From positions 1 to 43,894 of the forward strand of contig CAZYYO010000013.1 in NCBI GenBank assembly GCA_964650965.1: a stretch of 43,894 nucleotides of DNA. The letters are read 5' to 3'. Below are positions 1 through 8,436 of the stretch, in pieces. The DNA comes from CAZYYO01 sp964650965 (GTDB taxonomy: Bacteria > Bacillota > Clostridia > Lachnospirales > Lachnospiraceae). Positions within the stretch are counted from its first letter, which is position 1. Every line of letters begins with the position of its first letter. Position numbers and translations under genes: made by a program. Under the pieces are notes generated by a model. It did not search any database. It was not told the origin of the DNA and saw only the letters and a program-made list of their open reading frames with translations.

Positions 1-36
1 AACGGATGAGTCAGTCAGGAAAATTAGATATGGATA

Positions 37-1593
37 TTGTTGTGCTGCTTGTTCATGGTTACCTTAAGCATGCCGAATACTATGTGGGCCAAGGCATCCA
101 ACGACAGTATCATTCAGCTAAATGGGATGAAAGCAGAAGCAGATGGACAAGGCTGGGCTGTGTACACCACCCAGGCAGATTCCACAATAGATGCTGGAAG
201 AATTAAGATGACGACACCAAGCACAGCTATCGGAACCATTTTAAATAGTGGTGGACAGAATAAGACAGAATACAGCAATCTAAATGAAGATGCAGATTAT
301 GTATTTACCGTTGAGGTGAACCAGGGATATACGGCCCATGTCATGGTGGATGGTCAGAATACGAGTCTTATGCCAGTAGAAGGCCAGGAGGGAACCTATA
401 CCTTTACCGTTCATATTGCCTATGGCGCATCGGTAGTACTCGTTGACCCATCATTTTCGTTAAATGTACCAGAGCCGAATCCACCAGCGCCTCAGCCGGG
501 ACCAGAGGAAGTACCTTATATGGATATATTGGTGGGAAGCCAATTATATTCTCATGTAACAAACGGTGCTGTTTTTAAAGGGAATTTTAACCTGGATGCC
601 CTAGATATTCAGATTGTTAAAATATACGCAGGAGAGGAAGATGTGACAGGAGTATCTCTTAGTAATTGTAAAACCATCGGTTATATTCCGGATCAAGAGG
701 GACGCAATCCGCTAGAACTTCATGTTTCTAATCGAACAACAGATTCTATCACAGTAAATATTGAAAATCATGAAGGAAATATAGATCCTCCCTTTTACTT
801 TACCAATATTACCTTTGCTCAAAAAGGTGCCAGCTATGTGGGCGTATCATCCAATCTCCATCCATTTTTATTTCAGGATACAGTAGCTACAGATAAGGTT
901 TCACTTAGCCCGGATGTGGTCAATCCATCTTCCTTCACAGTCTACTATGGATGTGATCAGGTCGCCCTGGAAAACGTATCAGGAGAGTCACCCATTTCAG
1001 GAATTGCAATTGTAGATGATATTGCTGCAGGGGCTGTGACCATTGAAGGGAATCAGGTGAAATTTCACAGTGCCTTCTATAATACCGTTGTTTTGCAAGT
1101 TACATTGGAGGATGGTACAAAGGGATACGTTCAGATAAATCGCATTGGAATCGAGCTGGCAGGATATGACTTTGGTGATAATAAAGAACAAAGACCGGAT
1201 GGAAGCGGTCCTCTTAACTGTGCATATCATGGTTCACAAAATGGATTGGATTTATCGGATTCCAGATTTAATAATAAATATAATATCATTGCTTCCTTTT
1301 ACTTTGATGGTTCCACAGGCGCAACAGGGGCTGACTATGACCTGATATGTACAGCAGTCTATCAGGACGGAAATATCAGCACGGACATTGTGATAGCAGC
1401 ATCCACAACTCAGGGAGGCGTGAATGGAGAACACATTATGGTTTCCGATTATGTGCTTTGGTCAGGCGTAAAGGCAGAAGCACCAGTTAGGGTTTCGGTG
1501 ACAGCAGTAAATCATAATGCACTTACCAATGCAGAGAGCTTTGGCGGTGCCAGATTTGGTTCAGGAATGGGTGTTACAAAGGAGTTTCGATAG
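37..1593 (+). CDS. putative secreted surface protein, 5' end uncertain
   Basis: I do not recognise a named family. The N-terminus is a hydrophobic run ending in an alanine site (TMWA/KAS, about residues 15-20), as in a signal peptide. The rest is polar, rich in beta-type sequence, with a proline-rich linker (PEPNPPAPQPGPEE) near residue 148, which suggests extracellular Ig-like or cohesin-like modules. There is no C-terminal membrane anchor. The next gene, 11 bases downstream and also secreted, is probably its operon partner. The start is unclear: the first codon available is TTG at 37, and the frame is closed by TAG at 25-27. A better signal peptide (RKI followed by IWILLCCLFMVTLS) is obtained if the reading frame shifts near base 28, so the 5' end may be frameshifted or may begin outside the window. 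Confidence 0.5.
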   Translation: MLCCLFMVTLSMPNTMWAKASNDSIIQLNGMKAEADGQGWAVYTTQADSTIDAGRIKMTTPSTAIGTILNSGGQNKTEYSNLNEDADYVFTVEVNQGYTAHVMVDGQNTSLMPVEGQEGTYTFTVHIAYGASVVLVDPSFSLNVPEPNPPAPQPGPEEVPYMDILVGSQLYSHVTNGAVFKGNFNLDALDIQIVKIYAGEEDVTGVSLSNCKTIGYIPDQEGRNPLELHVSNRTTDSITVNIENHEGNIDPPFYFTNITFAQKGASYVGVSSNLHPFLFQDTVATDKVSLSPDVVNPSSFTVYYGCDQVALENVSGESPISGIAIVDDIAAGAVTIEGNQVKFHSAFYNTVVLQVTLEDGTKGYVQINRIGIELAGYDFGDNKEQRPDGSGPLNCAYHGSQNGLDLSDSRFNNKYNIIASFYFDGSTGATGADYDLICTAVYQDGNISTDIVIAASTTQGGVNGEHIMVSDYVLWSGVKAEAPVRVSVTAVNHNALTNAESFGGARFGSGMGVTKEFR

Positions 1594-1604
1594 GAGGAAA
1601 CAAC

Positions 1605-2093
1605 ATGAAAAAAGGATATATGGGAATATGTATGATTCTGTTATGCCTGCTATTGACCCCGATGCAGACATTGGCGGAGAACCATACGGTAGAACGCATG
1701 GAAATCAATGTAGATGAAGGTAAGCTTACTGTAACTGGAGAGGTAACAGGGGTATTTGCCTGCGCAATCTGTGTTTATGATGAAAGTGGAAGTATGCTTC
1801 AAGCAATGGAAACCTGTCAGGTGAAGGCAGACAATTCTTTCTGCTATACCATGGAGAATTCTCTTGGCGCCGGAACGTATCTGGTAGCAGTCGCTGATTA
1901 TCAGGGAGGAGTATCCCTTTCTAAGATGGTCGAAATAAAAGATAGCAGTGAAACAAATCAGGCCAAGCCCACCGCAACTGCAGCGAAAACAGGCGATGAT
2001 GGAATACCGATTTTGGCAGCATGCGGAGGATTTCTTATTGCAGCTGCAGCATTACTGCTTTTTGTAGGAAGAAAACAAAAGCATTTCAAGTAA
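1605..2093 (+). CDS. small cell-wall-anchored surface protein with KTGD-type sortase tail
   Basis: This 162-residue protein has a signal peptide (residues 1-24, lysines then a long hydrophobic run, cleavage near TLAEN). A single Ig-like beta domain follows (about 25-105), then a Thr/Ala/Lys linker, the motif AAKTGDDG (about 126-133), a hydrophobic helix (about 134-154) and a positive tail (RKQKHFK). KTGD, hydrophobic segment and basic tail in that order is the layout of sortase substrates; in many Clostridia the canonical LPxTG is replaced by PKTGD-like forms. The ribosome site AGGAGG lies just before ATG 1605. It follows the larger secreted protein by 11 bases and precedes a strong terminator, so the two probably form a transcription unit, perhaps a surface protein and its anchor. 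No sortase is encoded in the window. Confidence 0.65.
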   Translation: MKKGYMGICMILLCLLLTPMQTLAENHTVERMEINVDEGKLTVTGEVTGVFACAICVYDESGSMLQAMETCQVKADNSFCYTMENSLGAGTYLVAVADYQGGVSLSKMVEIKDSSETNQAKPTATAAKTGDDGIPILAACGGFLIAAAALLLFVGRKQKHFK

Positions 2094-2120
2094 TATGTTC
2101 ATTTCCTTTACGGAGTAGTT

Positions 2121-2172
2121 AAAATCCCCTAAATCAGACAAATGTTATCTGTCTGATTTAGGGGATTTTTTT
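2121..2172 (+). terminator. strong intrinsic terminator
   Basis: A perfect 18-base inverted repeat (2123-2140 with 2150-2167), 9-base loop, followed by seven T. It ends the surface-protein unit. Confidence 0.95.
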
Positions 2173-2236
2173 ATAAATGAAGATATATGGAGGGGAGATA
2201 CGTTATATTAAATAGAAAGAATCGTAAGGAGGAAAT

Positions 2237-2890
2237 ATGATGCAAATTTTATCAAGAGATATACTTATTAGTCTGGTGATGGTTTTGATGATGATAGTGA
2301 TTACAGGCCTCAGGTCTCCAAAAAGTAGATTCTGTCCTTGGAAGACGGTATGCATTCTGGTATTTACCTTTGTCATAGGAGTTATTTTCTCATTAACAGG
2401 AATTTCTCCCATTAGTGGATTTGGCCTGCGTAATTTTGGACAAGGAATAAATTTGATTCCATTTGCAGGAATTGCAGATATTCTATCCCAGGGAATGATG
2501 GTATATTCTGTGATTAATATTGTAGGAAATGTTTTAATGTTTGCACCCATTGGATTTTTTGCTCCAATTTTATGTAAAAAGTATGAACATCTATCAAGAA
2601 CAGTTTTGGTAGGGGCATCCATCTCTCTTCTTATTGAGTGCTCCCAGCTGTTTCTGGCAAGGGGAACAGATATTGATGATTTGATTTTAAATACCCTAGG
2701 TGCCGTCATAGGATATGGATGTTATCGATGGTATCAGAGGCTCTTTCCCAGTCTGTCAAAGAAGATTGCAGAAGCCAATGCACAAAATACCCCGAAAGTA
2801 TTCTGGGTATGTGTATGGACAACCTACATCGTTATTGTAATTGGTGGATTCTACGATCGATTCCAGTTCGGTATTCACTCCCTGTGGTAG
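2237..2890 (+). CDS. VanZ family membrane protein
   Basis: The 217-residue protein has about five hydrophobic segments and the conserved VanZ signatures: NLIPF (about 72-76), NIVGNVLMFAPIG (about 94-106), and an acidic patch RGTDIDDLILNTLG (about 141-154). VanZ homologues are envelope proteins linked in some species to low-level teicoplanin resistance, but most chromosomal copies have no assigned job. AAGGAGG at 2226-2232 fixes ATG 2237 as the start. It lies between a terminator and uppP, in a neighbourhood concerned with the cell envelope. The C-terminal region beyond about residue 170 is longer than the core domain and ends with one more hydrophobic stretch. Confidence 0.85.
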   Translation: MMQILSRDILISLVMVLMMIVITGLRSPKSRFCPWKTVCILVFTFVIGVIFSLTGISPISGFGLRNFGQGINLIPFAGIADILSQGMMVYSVINIVGNVLMFAPIGFFAPILCKKYEHLSRTVLVGASISLLIECSQLFLARGTDIDDLILNTLGAVIGYGCYRWYQRLFPSLSKKIAEANAQNTPKVFWVCVWTTYIVIVIGGFYDRFQFGIHSLW

Positions 2891-2934
2891 GAGATGTGTT
2901 TTTACAAAAATTAGATGAATCGCTTCTAAGGAAG

Positions 2935-2943
2935 TGTTATACT
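2935..2943 (+). promoter_or_regulatory. extended -10 promoter candidate for uppP
   Basis: TGT followed by TATACT (2938-2943) forms an extended -10 element 78 bases before the uppP start. No good -35 box is visible at 17 bases. A perfect 12-base palindrome, ACGATATATCGT (2962-2973), lies in the predicted leader. Confidence 0.4.
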
Positions 2944-3020
2944 ATCTCTAGTGCATGGTGAACGATATATCGTCGGCAGCGCATGCATGGAATTGAATGA
3001 GGATAGATAGGAGATTTGTT

Positions 3021-3857
3021 ATGACATTAACATTTATTGAAATTCTAAAGACAATTTTTCTGGGAATTGTGGAGGGCGTTACAGAGTGGCTTCCTATATC
3101 CAGTACGGGACATATGCTTCTGGTAGATGAATTCATAACCTTAAATGCCAGTGCAGAGTTTAAGGATATGTTCTTTGTAGTGATTCAGCTAGGGGCAATT
3201 CTTGCAGTAGTATTATTGTTTTGGAAGAAAATGTGGCCCTTCCAGGTGAAGGATAAAAGCAAGCCAGTGGTAAAAATGAATATTATATCCATGTGGCTGA
3301 AGGTAGTAGTGGCCTGCATCCCTGGAGCTGTAGTAACCATATTATTTGATGACTACATTGATGCACATTTACATACACCTACAGTAATTGCTTTGGCATT
3401 GATTATCTATGGTGTGATTTTCATTGTTGTAGAGAATTGGAATAAGCATAGAAAACCAGTGGTACGAAGACTGGCAGATATTGATTATAAGACAGCTCTT
3501 TTGATTGGATTGTTCCAGGTGCTGTCAATTATTCCAGGAACCTCTCGTTCCGGTGCAACAATTATTGGAGCATTGATTATTGGCGTTTCTCGTGTGGCTG
3601 CTGCAGAGTTTACTTTCTTTTTGGCAGTGCCGGTAATGTTTGGCTTAAGCTTTATTAAGCTGGTGAAATTTGGATTTGCATTTACCTCTGCAGAGGTTAT
3701 CATTCTAATAGTAGGAATGATTGTAGCTTTCCTTGTTTCCGTATTCGTTATTAAGTTCTTAATGGGATATATTAAGAAGCATGATTTCAAGGTCTTTGGT
3801 GTTTATCGTATCATCCTGGGAATTGTTGTATTGTTATATTTTGCATTCCTGGGCTAA
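3021..3857 (+). CDS. uppP: undecaprenyl-diphosphatase UppP (BacA)
   Basis: UppP removes a phosphate from undecaprenyl pyrophosphate at the membrane, recycling the lipid carrier for peptidoglycan and other surface polymers. Overproduction is known to give bacitracin tolerance. The 278-residue protein is polytopic and carries both family motifs: the glutamate motif EGVTEWLPISSTGH (residues 18-31, with E18 and E22) and PGTSRSGA (172-179, with R176). The frame is open further up to ATG 2997, but AGGAG at 3010-3014 is placed for ATG 3021 and the family starts a few residues before this motif, so 3021 is preferred. It sits after VanZ and before a secreted SGNH hydrolase, an envelope-maintenance group. 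Confidence 0.95.
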   Translation: MTLTFIEILKTIFLGIVEGVTEWLPISSTGHMLLVDEFITLNASAEFKDMFFVVIQLGAILAVVLLFWKKMWPFQVKDKSKPVVKMNIISMWLKVVVACIPGAVVTILFDDYIDAHLHTPTVIALALIIYGVIFIVVENWNKHRKPVVRRLADIDYKTALLIGLFQVLSIIPGTSRSGATIIGALIIGVSRVAAAEFTFFLAVPVMFGLSFIKLVKFGFAFTSAEVIILIVGMIVAFLVSVFVIKFLMGYIKKHDFKVFGVYRIILGIVVLLYFAFLG

Positions 3858-3882
3858 TCACAGTTCGTTAGAGAAGAGAGCT

Positions 3883-4647
3883 ATGAAGGAAACCAAGAGA
3901 AAAATTCGCCATGTAATGCTTTTGTTGCTGTTTTTGGGATTGCTGTTTTTGGATGCCAGGGAACAGCCCTATTGGACATTGGCTGCAGCCGAAGAAAATG
4001 CTGTCAGCCAGCCGGCATACACATTGAATCCCTATGATACGCCCCTACCGGAGATACAGCAGGATAAAATCCAGGTGGCCTGTATTGGCGACAGTATTAC
4101 TTATGGAGCAGGAGTTATGGATACGCGAAAGACTCAATCCTATCCAGCATATTTGCAACAGCTGCTGGGAGAAGACTCCCAGGTCATTAATTATGGCCTG
4201 GGAGGAAGGACCCTGGTTAGCACAGGAGACTGGCCTTATTGTGAAGAGGAATATTACCGCAGCAGTATACAGCAGCCGGCAGATATTTACCTTATTATGC
4301 TGGGTACCAATGATGCAAAGCCTATGAACTGGGATAAGGAGCGATATCTTACAGAGCTGAGAGCTATGGTAGAGACCTATCAGAAATTAGACACCAGCCC
4401 CCAGGTCTATCTGGTGACTCCACCAAAGTGCTTTGGCAAGGTAAATGATGAGACAGATGTGGATAATGACATTATCAGAAAACAGGTGCTGCCATGTATT
4501 GAGACGGTGGCTGAGAAAACAGGGACCAAGGTCATCAATATTTATCCCATGTTTGCACTTCATCCCTGGTGGATTGCAGATTATATTCATCCAGGTGCCA
4601 AAGGCAATCAACATATAGCCGCGTATATCTATCAGCAGATTCAATAG
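3883..4647 (+). CDS. secreted SGNH/GDSL-family hydrolase
   Basis: A 254-residue esterase-type hydrolase exported by an N-terminal signal or anchor helix (residues 11-25, after a lysine-rich start). All four SGNH blocks are visible: GDS (69-71, with nucleophile S71), the glycine in GLGGRTL (105-111), GTND (141-144), and DYIHPG (233-238) with the catalytic Asp and His. The substrate is not evident. Relatives deacylate polysaccharides, lipids or cell-wall O-acetyl groups. The open frame extends back into uppP to 3781, but ATG 3883 with GAGAAGAGAG just before it gives the signal peptide and follows the uppP stop by 25 bases, so the two are probably co-transcribed. Confidence 0.85.
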   Translation: MKETKRKIRHVMLLLLFLGLLFLDAREQPYWTLAAAEENAVSQPAYTLNPYDTPLPEIQQDKIQVACIGDSITYGAGVMDTRKTQSYPAYLQQLLGEDSQVINYGLGGRTLVSTGDWPYCEEEYYRSSIQQPADIYLIMLGTNDAKPMNWDKERYLTELRAMVETYQKLDTSPQVYLVTPPKCFGKVNDETDVDNDIIRKQVLPCIETVAEKTGTKVINIYPMFALHPWWIADYIHPGAKGNQHIAAYIYQQIQ

Positions 4648-4718
4648 AGTCTGCTGATTTTGTTATTACATGTTGCATTTGCAACTGCATAGGTGTTGCA
4701 TGTCATTTATTATAAATT

Positions 4719-4734
4719 ACACAAGATATGGTAA
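4719..4734 (+). promoter_or_regulatory. NrdR box 1 (upstream, degenerate)
   Basis: ACACAAGATATGGTAA fits the NrdR consensus acaCwAtATaTwGtgt at the core CwA-ATaT-G positions. Its centre is 32 bases from that of box 2, the spacing usual for paired NrdR boxes. Confidence 0.7.
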
Positions 4735-4741
4735 AAACAAA

Positions 4742-4769
4742 TTGACATACAGACTACATGTAGTATAAT
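4742..4769 (+). promoter_or_regulatory. sigma-A promoter of nrdD
   Basis: TTGACA (4742-4747), 16-base spacer, TATAAT (4764-4769), both perfect. Leader of about 50 bases to nrdD. NrdR box 2 fills the spacer, so bound repressor would block polymerase. Confidence 0.9.
4751..4766 (+). promoter_or_regulatory. NrdR box 2 (inside promoter spacer)
   Basis: The core ACTACATGTAGT (4753-4764) is a perfect 12-base palindrome matching CwAnATnTwG of the NrdR consensus. It overlaps the nrdD promoter between -35 and -10. Confidence 0.8.
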
Positions 4770-4827
4770 TTACTTTGGACGTAAAATACAGATAAAGTAA
4801 TAAAGAGTATAAAAAGAGGGATGAATC

Positions 4828-6987
4828 ATGAAGATTATTAAAAGAAGCGGCGTTGAAGATGAGTTTGTACCAGAGAAAATTAAAGCTGCTATTGTAAAAG
4901 CAAACCTAAGTGTTATGGAATCCAAGCGAATGGATGATGAAACCATAGACCAAATTGTGCATTATGTGGTTGCAGACTGTGAAACGAAAAATCGTGCAAT
5001 CAGTGTAGAGGAAGTGCAGGATTTGGTGGAAAATCATATTATGGCAAAGCAGGCGTTTGCCGTTGCCCGTAATTATATCACCTATCGCTATGAACGTGCC
5101 ATGGTACGAAAAAGCAATTCTACAGACGAACAGATTCTTAGCCTCTTAGAGTGCAATAATGAAGAAGTAAAACAGGAAAATTCCAATAAAAACCCCATTG
5201 TTAACAGTGTACAGAGGGATTATATGGCAGGAGAGGTAAGTAAGGATATTACCAGGCGTTTCCTTCTTCCTAAGGATATTGTGGAGGCACATGAGAAGGG
5301 CATGATACATTTTCATGATGCAGATTATTTTGCACAACATATGCATAACTGCTGTCTGGTGAATTTAGAGGATATGCTGCAAAATGGAACCGTCATTAGT
5401 GAAACGATGATTGAGCGTCCCAAGAGCTTCTCTACAGCATGTAATATTGCAACACAGGCAATTGCACAGATTGCCAGCTCTCAGTATGGCGGACAAAGCA
5501 TTTCCCTGTCTCATTTGGCTCCATTTGTACAGGTGAGCCGGGAGAAATTCCGTAGGGAAACCAAGGAAAGATTGGAGAAAGCTGGTGTAGACCCAACAGC
5601 AGAATTATTAGATACTTTAGTAGAAGAACGGGTGAGAGACGAAATCCGCCAGGGTGTACAGATTATTCAATACCAGGTTACCACTTTAATGACCACCAAT
5701 GGTCAGGCTCCTTTTGTTACTGTTTTTATGTATTTAAATGAAGTGGAAGAGGGACAGACCAAGGATGATCTTGCATTGGTGATTGAGGAAACCCTTCGTC
5801 AGAGAATCCTGGGAGTAAAGAATGAGAAGGGCGTTTATATTACCCCGGCATTTCCAAAGTTGATTTATGTTCTGGAGGAAGATAACATCAAGGAAGGCAG
5901 CAAATATTATGAATTAACCAAGCTGGCAGCACAGTGTACAGCCAAGCGTATGGTTCCTGACTACATTTCCGAGAAGGTTATGAAGAACTTAAAGCAGGGA
6001 AGCTGTTATCCTTGCATGGGTTGCCGTTCCTTCCTTACGGTATATGATGATGAAAATGGAAAGCGGAAATTCTACGGTAGATTTAACCAGGGTGTTGTTA
6101 CCTTAAACCTGGTGGATGTGGCATGCTCCTCTCAGGGAGACATGGACAGCTTCTGGAGAATCTTAGACGAACGTCTTGATTTATGCTATCGTGCATTGCG
6201 CATTCGCCATGAGAGGCTGAAGGGAACCAAGTCGGATGTGGCTCCTATTCTATGGCAAAACGGTGCACTGGCACGGCTGAAGAAGGGAGAAACCATTGAT
6301 AAATTATTATTCAATGGATATTCCACCATTTCTCTGGGCTATGCCGGACTCTGCGAATGTACCCGATATATGAAGGGCGTATCCCATACAGAAGAAGGTG
6401 GAACAGAATTTGCCCTTCAGGTGATGCATAAGTTAAATGACGCGTGTGCTAAGTGGAAGGCTCAGGATCATATTGATTTCAGCCTGTATGGAACACCATT
6501 GGAATCTACTACCTATAAATTTGCCAAATGTCTGCAAAAGCGTTTTGGTATGATTCCAGGGGTAACGGATCGAAATTATATTACCAACAGCTATCATGTG
6601 CATGTAACAGAAAATATGAATGCCTTTGACAAACTGAAATTCGAGTCTCAATTCCAGGAGCTGTCTCCTGGTGGTGCAATCAGCTACGTGGAAGTGCCTA
6701 ATATGAAGGATAATATTGATGCAGTCATTTCTGTGATGCAGTACATTTATGATAACATTATGTATGCAGAGCTAAACACCAAGAGTGATTACTGCATGGC
6801 TTGCGGTTATGATGGGGAGATTCAGATTGTCCAGGAGGATGATAAGCTGGTGTGGGAATGCCCCAACTGTGGCAACCGTGACCAGGAGAAGATGAATGTA
6901 GCCAGAAGAACCTGTGGATATATTGGAACCCAGTTCTGGAATCAGGGTCGTACCCAGGAGATTAAGGAAAGAGTGCTGCACCTGTAA
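4828..6987 (+). CDS. nrdD: anaerobic (class III) ribonucleoside-triphosphate reductase NrdD
   Basis: NrdD reduces ribonucleoside triphosphates to deoxyribonucleotides under anaerobic conditions, using a glycyl radical that the activase NrdG generates. The 719-residue protein begins with an ATP-cone allosteric domain (about 1-92, KIIKRSGVEDEF then basic residues). The catalytic barrel contains NCCLVNLEDML and GCRSFL, which supply the active-site cysteines. The C-terminus has a zinc site of two CxxC pairs (CMAC and CPNC) and the glycyl radical motif RTCGYIG (694-700). Length is normal for the family. GAGGG at 4816-4820 precedes ATG 4828. Expression should be controlled by NrdR through the two boxes upstream. 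The partner nrdG lies 1.5 kb downstream, separated by a signalling gene, which is unusual. Confidence 0.97.
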   Translation: MKIIKRSGVEDEFVPEKIKAAIVKANLSVMESKRMDDETIDQIVHYVVADCETKNRAISVEEVQDLVENHIMAKQAFAVARNYITYRYERAMVRKSNSTDEQILSLLECNNEEVKQENSNKNPIVNSVQRDYMAGEVSKDITRRFLLPKDIVEAHEKGMIHFHDADYFAQHMHNCCLVNLEDMLQNGTVISETMIERPKSFSTACNIATQAIAQIASSQYGGQSISLSHLAPFVQVSREKFRRETKERLEKAGVDPTAELLDTLVEERVRDEIRQGVQIIQYQVTTLMTTNGQAPFVTVFMYLNEVEEGQTKDDLALVIEETLRQRILGVKNEKGVYITPAFPKLIYVLEEDNIKEGSKYYELTKLAAQCTAKRMVPDYISEKVMKNLKQGSCYPCMGCRSFLTVYDDENGKRKFYGRFNQGVVTLNLVDVACSSQGDMDSFWRILDERLDLCYRALRIRHERLKGTKSDVAPILWQNGALARLKKGETIDKLLFNGYSTISLGYAGLCECTRYMKGVSHTEEGGTEFALQVMHKLNDACAKWKAQDHIDFSLYGTPLESTTYKFAKCLQKRFGMIPGVTDRNYITNSYHVHVTENMNAFDKLKFESQFQELSPGGAISYVEVPNMKDNIDAVISVMQYIYDNIMYAELNTKSDYCMACGYDGEIQIVQEDDKLVWECPNCGNRDQEKMNVARRTCGYIGTQFWNQGRTQEIKERVLHL

Positions 6988-7024
6988 TTTGACGCAAAAA
7001 CACCAAAATATGTATAAAGTTTCT

Positions 7025-7067
7025 AAAAGCTGTCGTGACATATCATAATATGCCATGACGGCTTTTT
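7025..7067 (+). terminator. intrinsic terminator after nrdD
   Basis: A hairpin of about 18 pairs including several G-U pairs (AAAGCTGTCGTGACATAT against ATATGCCATGACGGCTTT) is followed by a T run (7063-7067). Confidence 0.8.
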
Positions 7068-7097
7068 CCTATCTTGCGACAGGTTTGTGGAAATCAG

Positions 7098-7126
7098 TTG
7101 AATGTGTGCAGTTTGTTGGCTATAAT
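7098..7126 (+). promoter_or_regulatory. promoter for the GGDEF gene and nrdG
   Basis: TTGAAT (7098-7103), 17-base spacer, TATAAT (7121-7126). No NrdR-like palindrome is seen here. Confidence 0.7.
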
Positions 7127-7201
7127 ATAAGTAATTACTTACATTAAAAGCATTCTGATCTTAAACAGAATGAATACACGCAGGAGAAAGAGGACTCTAC
7201 G

Positions 7202-8008
7202 ATGAAAACATGCAGAGTAATAGAGAAAAGTAAATTGCAGGAGCTGATGAAGGAATATGAGCTTATCTATGATGTGGTTCGGATTGTAGATCCCAAAAAT
7301 AATCAGATTATAAGCTGGGATGAGCATCAGATAAAAATAGCGGACATGGAGCCATGCTTTTCTGTGTGGGAAAAGGACGAGCCCTGTGATAACTGTATTA
7401 GCTTAGGAGCGTGCGTTGAAAGGCGACGGATGACCAAGTTCGAGTTTCATCAGAATGACATTTATAGTGTGGTAGCCATGCCATTTCTGGTGAAAGACTC
7501 TGGACAGGAATATCTGGTTTCCCTGGAGCTGGTCAATAAAATTACTAATGATATGGTGCTGCACGGCAAGGGAAACAGCCAGGTAGTAGAGGATATTACC
7601 AATTTAAATCAGAAGCTGTATCAGGATTCTCTTACCGGGGTATATAATCGCAGATATTATGACGAGAAAAAATATCTTTATGAAATGTCTTATATGATGC
7701 CGAAGAAGCTGGCATTTCTCGTGGCAGACGTGGACCGGTTTAAATTGATTAATGACCGCTTTGGTCATATGGCAGGAGATGAGGTGCTGTCACAGGTGGC
7801 AACCGTCTTTCAGCAAAATCTCCGGGATACAGATAAAGTAATCCGTGTAGGTGGAGATGAATTTTTGGTTATCTTGAAGGACTGCAGTCGAGCCATGGCA
7901 GACCGTAAGATGGTTCAGCTGAAGAAGGCAGTAGAGAAAATTCATCTGGACACCCTGGGGGAAACACGTCTTAGTATTTCCATGGGTCTGTCCTATACAG
8001 AGAATTAG
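7202..8008 (+). CDS. diguanylate cyclase-like protein, C-terminally truncated GGDEF
   Basis: The 268-residue protein has an N-terminal PAS-like sensor (about 1-125) with a cysteine cluster, PCFSVW..EPCDNC (about 51-65), typical of clostridial PAS sensors that may bind a metal or cofactor. A GGDEF domain begins at DSLTGVYNRR (about 143) and has an intact VGGDEF site (GGDEF at 217-221) and the upstream DVDRFKLIND metal/substrate segment, so the chemistry of making cyclic di-GMP from two GTP looks preserved. It ends only 47 residues after GGDEF, however, lacking the last helix (ADxALYxAK in the family). The stop TAG (8006-8008) runs straight into a response-regulator fragment in another frame. 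It was probably longer once, and activity is doubtful. Its promoter at 7098-7126 would also drive nrdG. Confidence 0.8.
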   Translation: MKTCRVIEKSKLQELMKEYELIYDVVRIVDPKNNQIISWDEHQIKIADMEPCFSVWEKDEPCDNCISLGACVERRRMTKFEFHQNDIYSVVAMPFLVKDSGQEYLVSLELVNKITNDMVLHGKGNSQVVEDITNLNQKLYQDSLTGVYNRRYYDEKKYLYEMSYMMPKKLAFLVADVDRFKLINDRFGHMAGDEVLSQVATVFQQNLRDTDKVIRVGGDEFLVILKDCSRAMADRKMVQLKKAVEKIHLDTLGETRLSISMGLSYTEN

Positions 8009-8436
8009 AAGCGCTAGAAGCAGGGGCAGATGATTTTATTAATAAGCCCTTCCATCCGGAATTGTTACGACACAGAATTCGAGGCGTTTTGTCACAAAAT
8101 ACAGTTTATAATCGAATCAGTCAATATCAGTTGAGCTTTAATCAGAACCAGATCCCTTTTGCAACGGTACAGGTGAAAGAGGAACAGGTGAGATATGAAT
8201 ATGTAAATGATGCCTTTGCTCAGATGATGGGAGGTACCCCGGAAGAATATGTCTCTGGAAGAAGAACCTTGCATTTCCCAGGCTTTCCATCTTTTATAAA
8301 AGAAGTAAATAGAACCAAAGAACGAAGACAAATAGAGCTGTCGGATGAGATTTCTGGAAGAAATTACAGTATTGCCGCATATTCTCAGGAAAATGGATTC
8401 TGCAGCTTTGTGGTATTAAGAACAGATCATTCTTAA
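8002..8436 (+). pseudogene. remnant of a REC-PAS signalling protein fused after the GGDEF gene
   Basis: In a frame different from the GGDEF gene, the translation reads ELEALEAGADDFINKPF and HPELLRHRIRGVL, the unmistakable last third of a response-regulator receiver domain (the KP is the conserved beta-5 lysine-proline). It continues into a PAS-like domain (PFATVQV, YEYVNDAFAQMMG, TPEEY) and ends at 8436. No receiver N-terminus with its Asp phosphoacceptor is present, and there is no ribosome site. The only start codons, such as TTG 8062, fall inside the receiver fragment. The simplest reading is a deletion that removed the end of a GGDEF domain and the start of a receiver domain, joining them out of frame. 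An alternative is an assembly or read error. Sixteen bases separate it from nrdG. Confidence 0.75.

Noticed and set aside
3485..3790. Minus-strand frame opposite uppP
   Set aside because: It has no ribosome site, and the plus strand carries clear UppP motifs.
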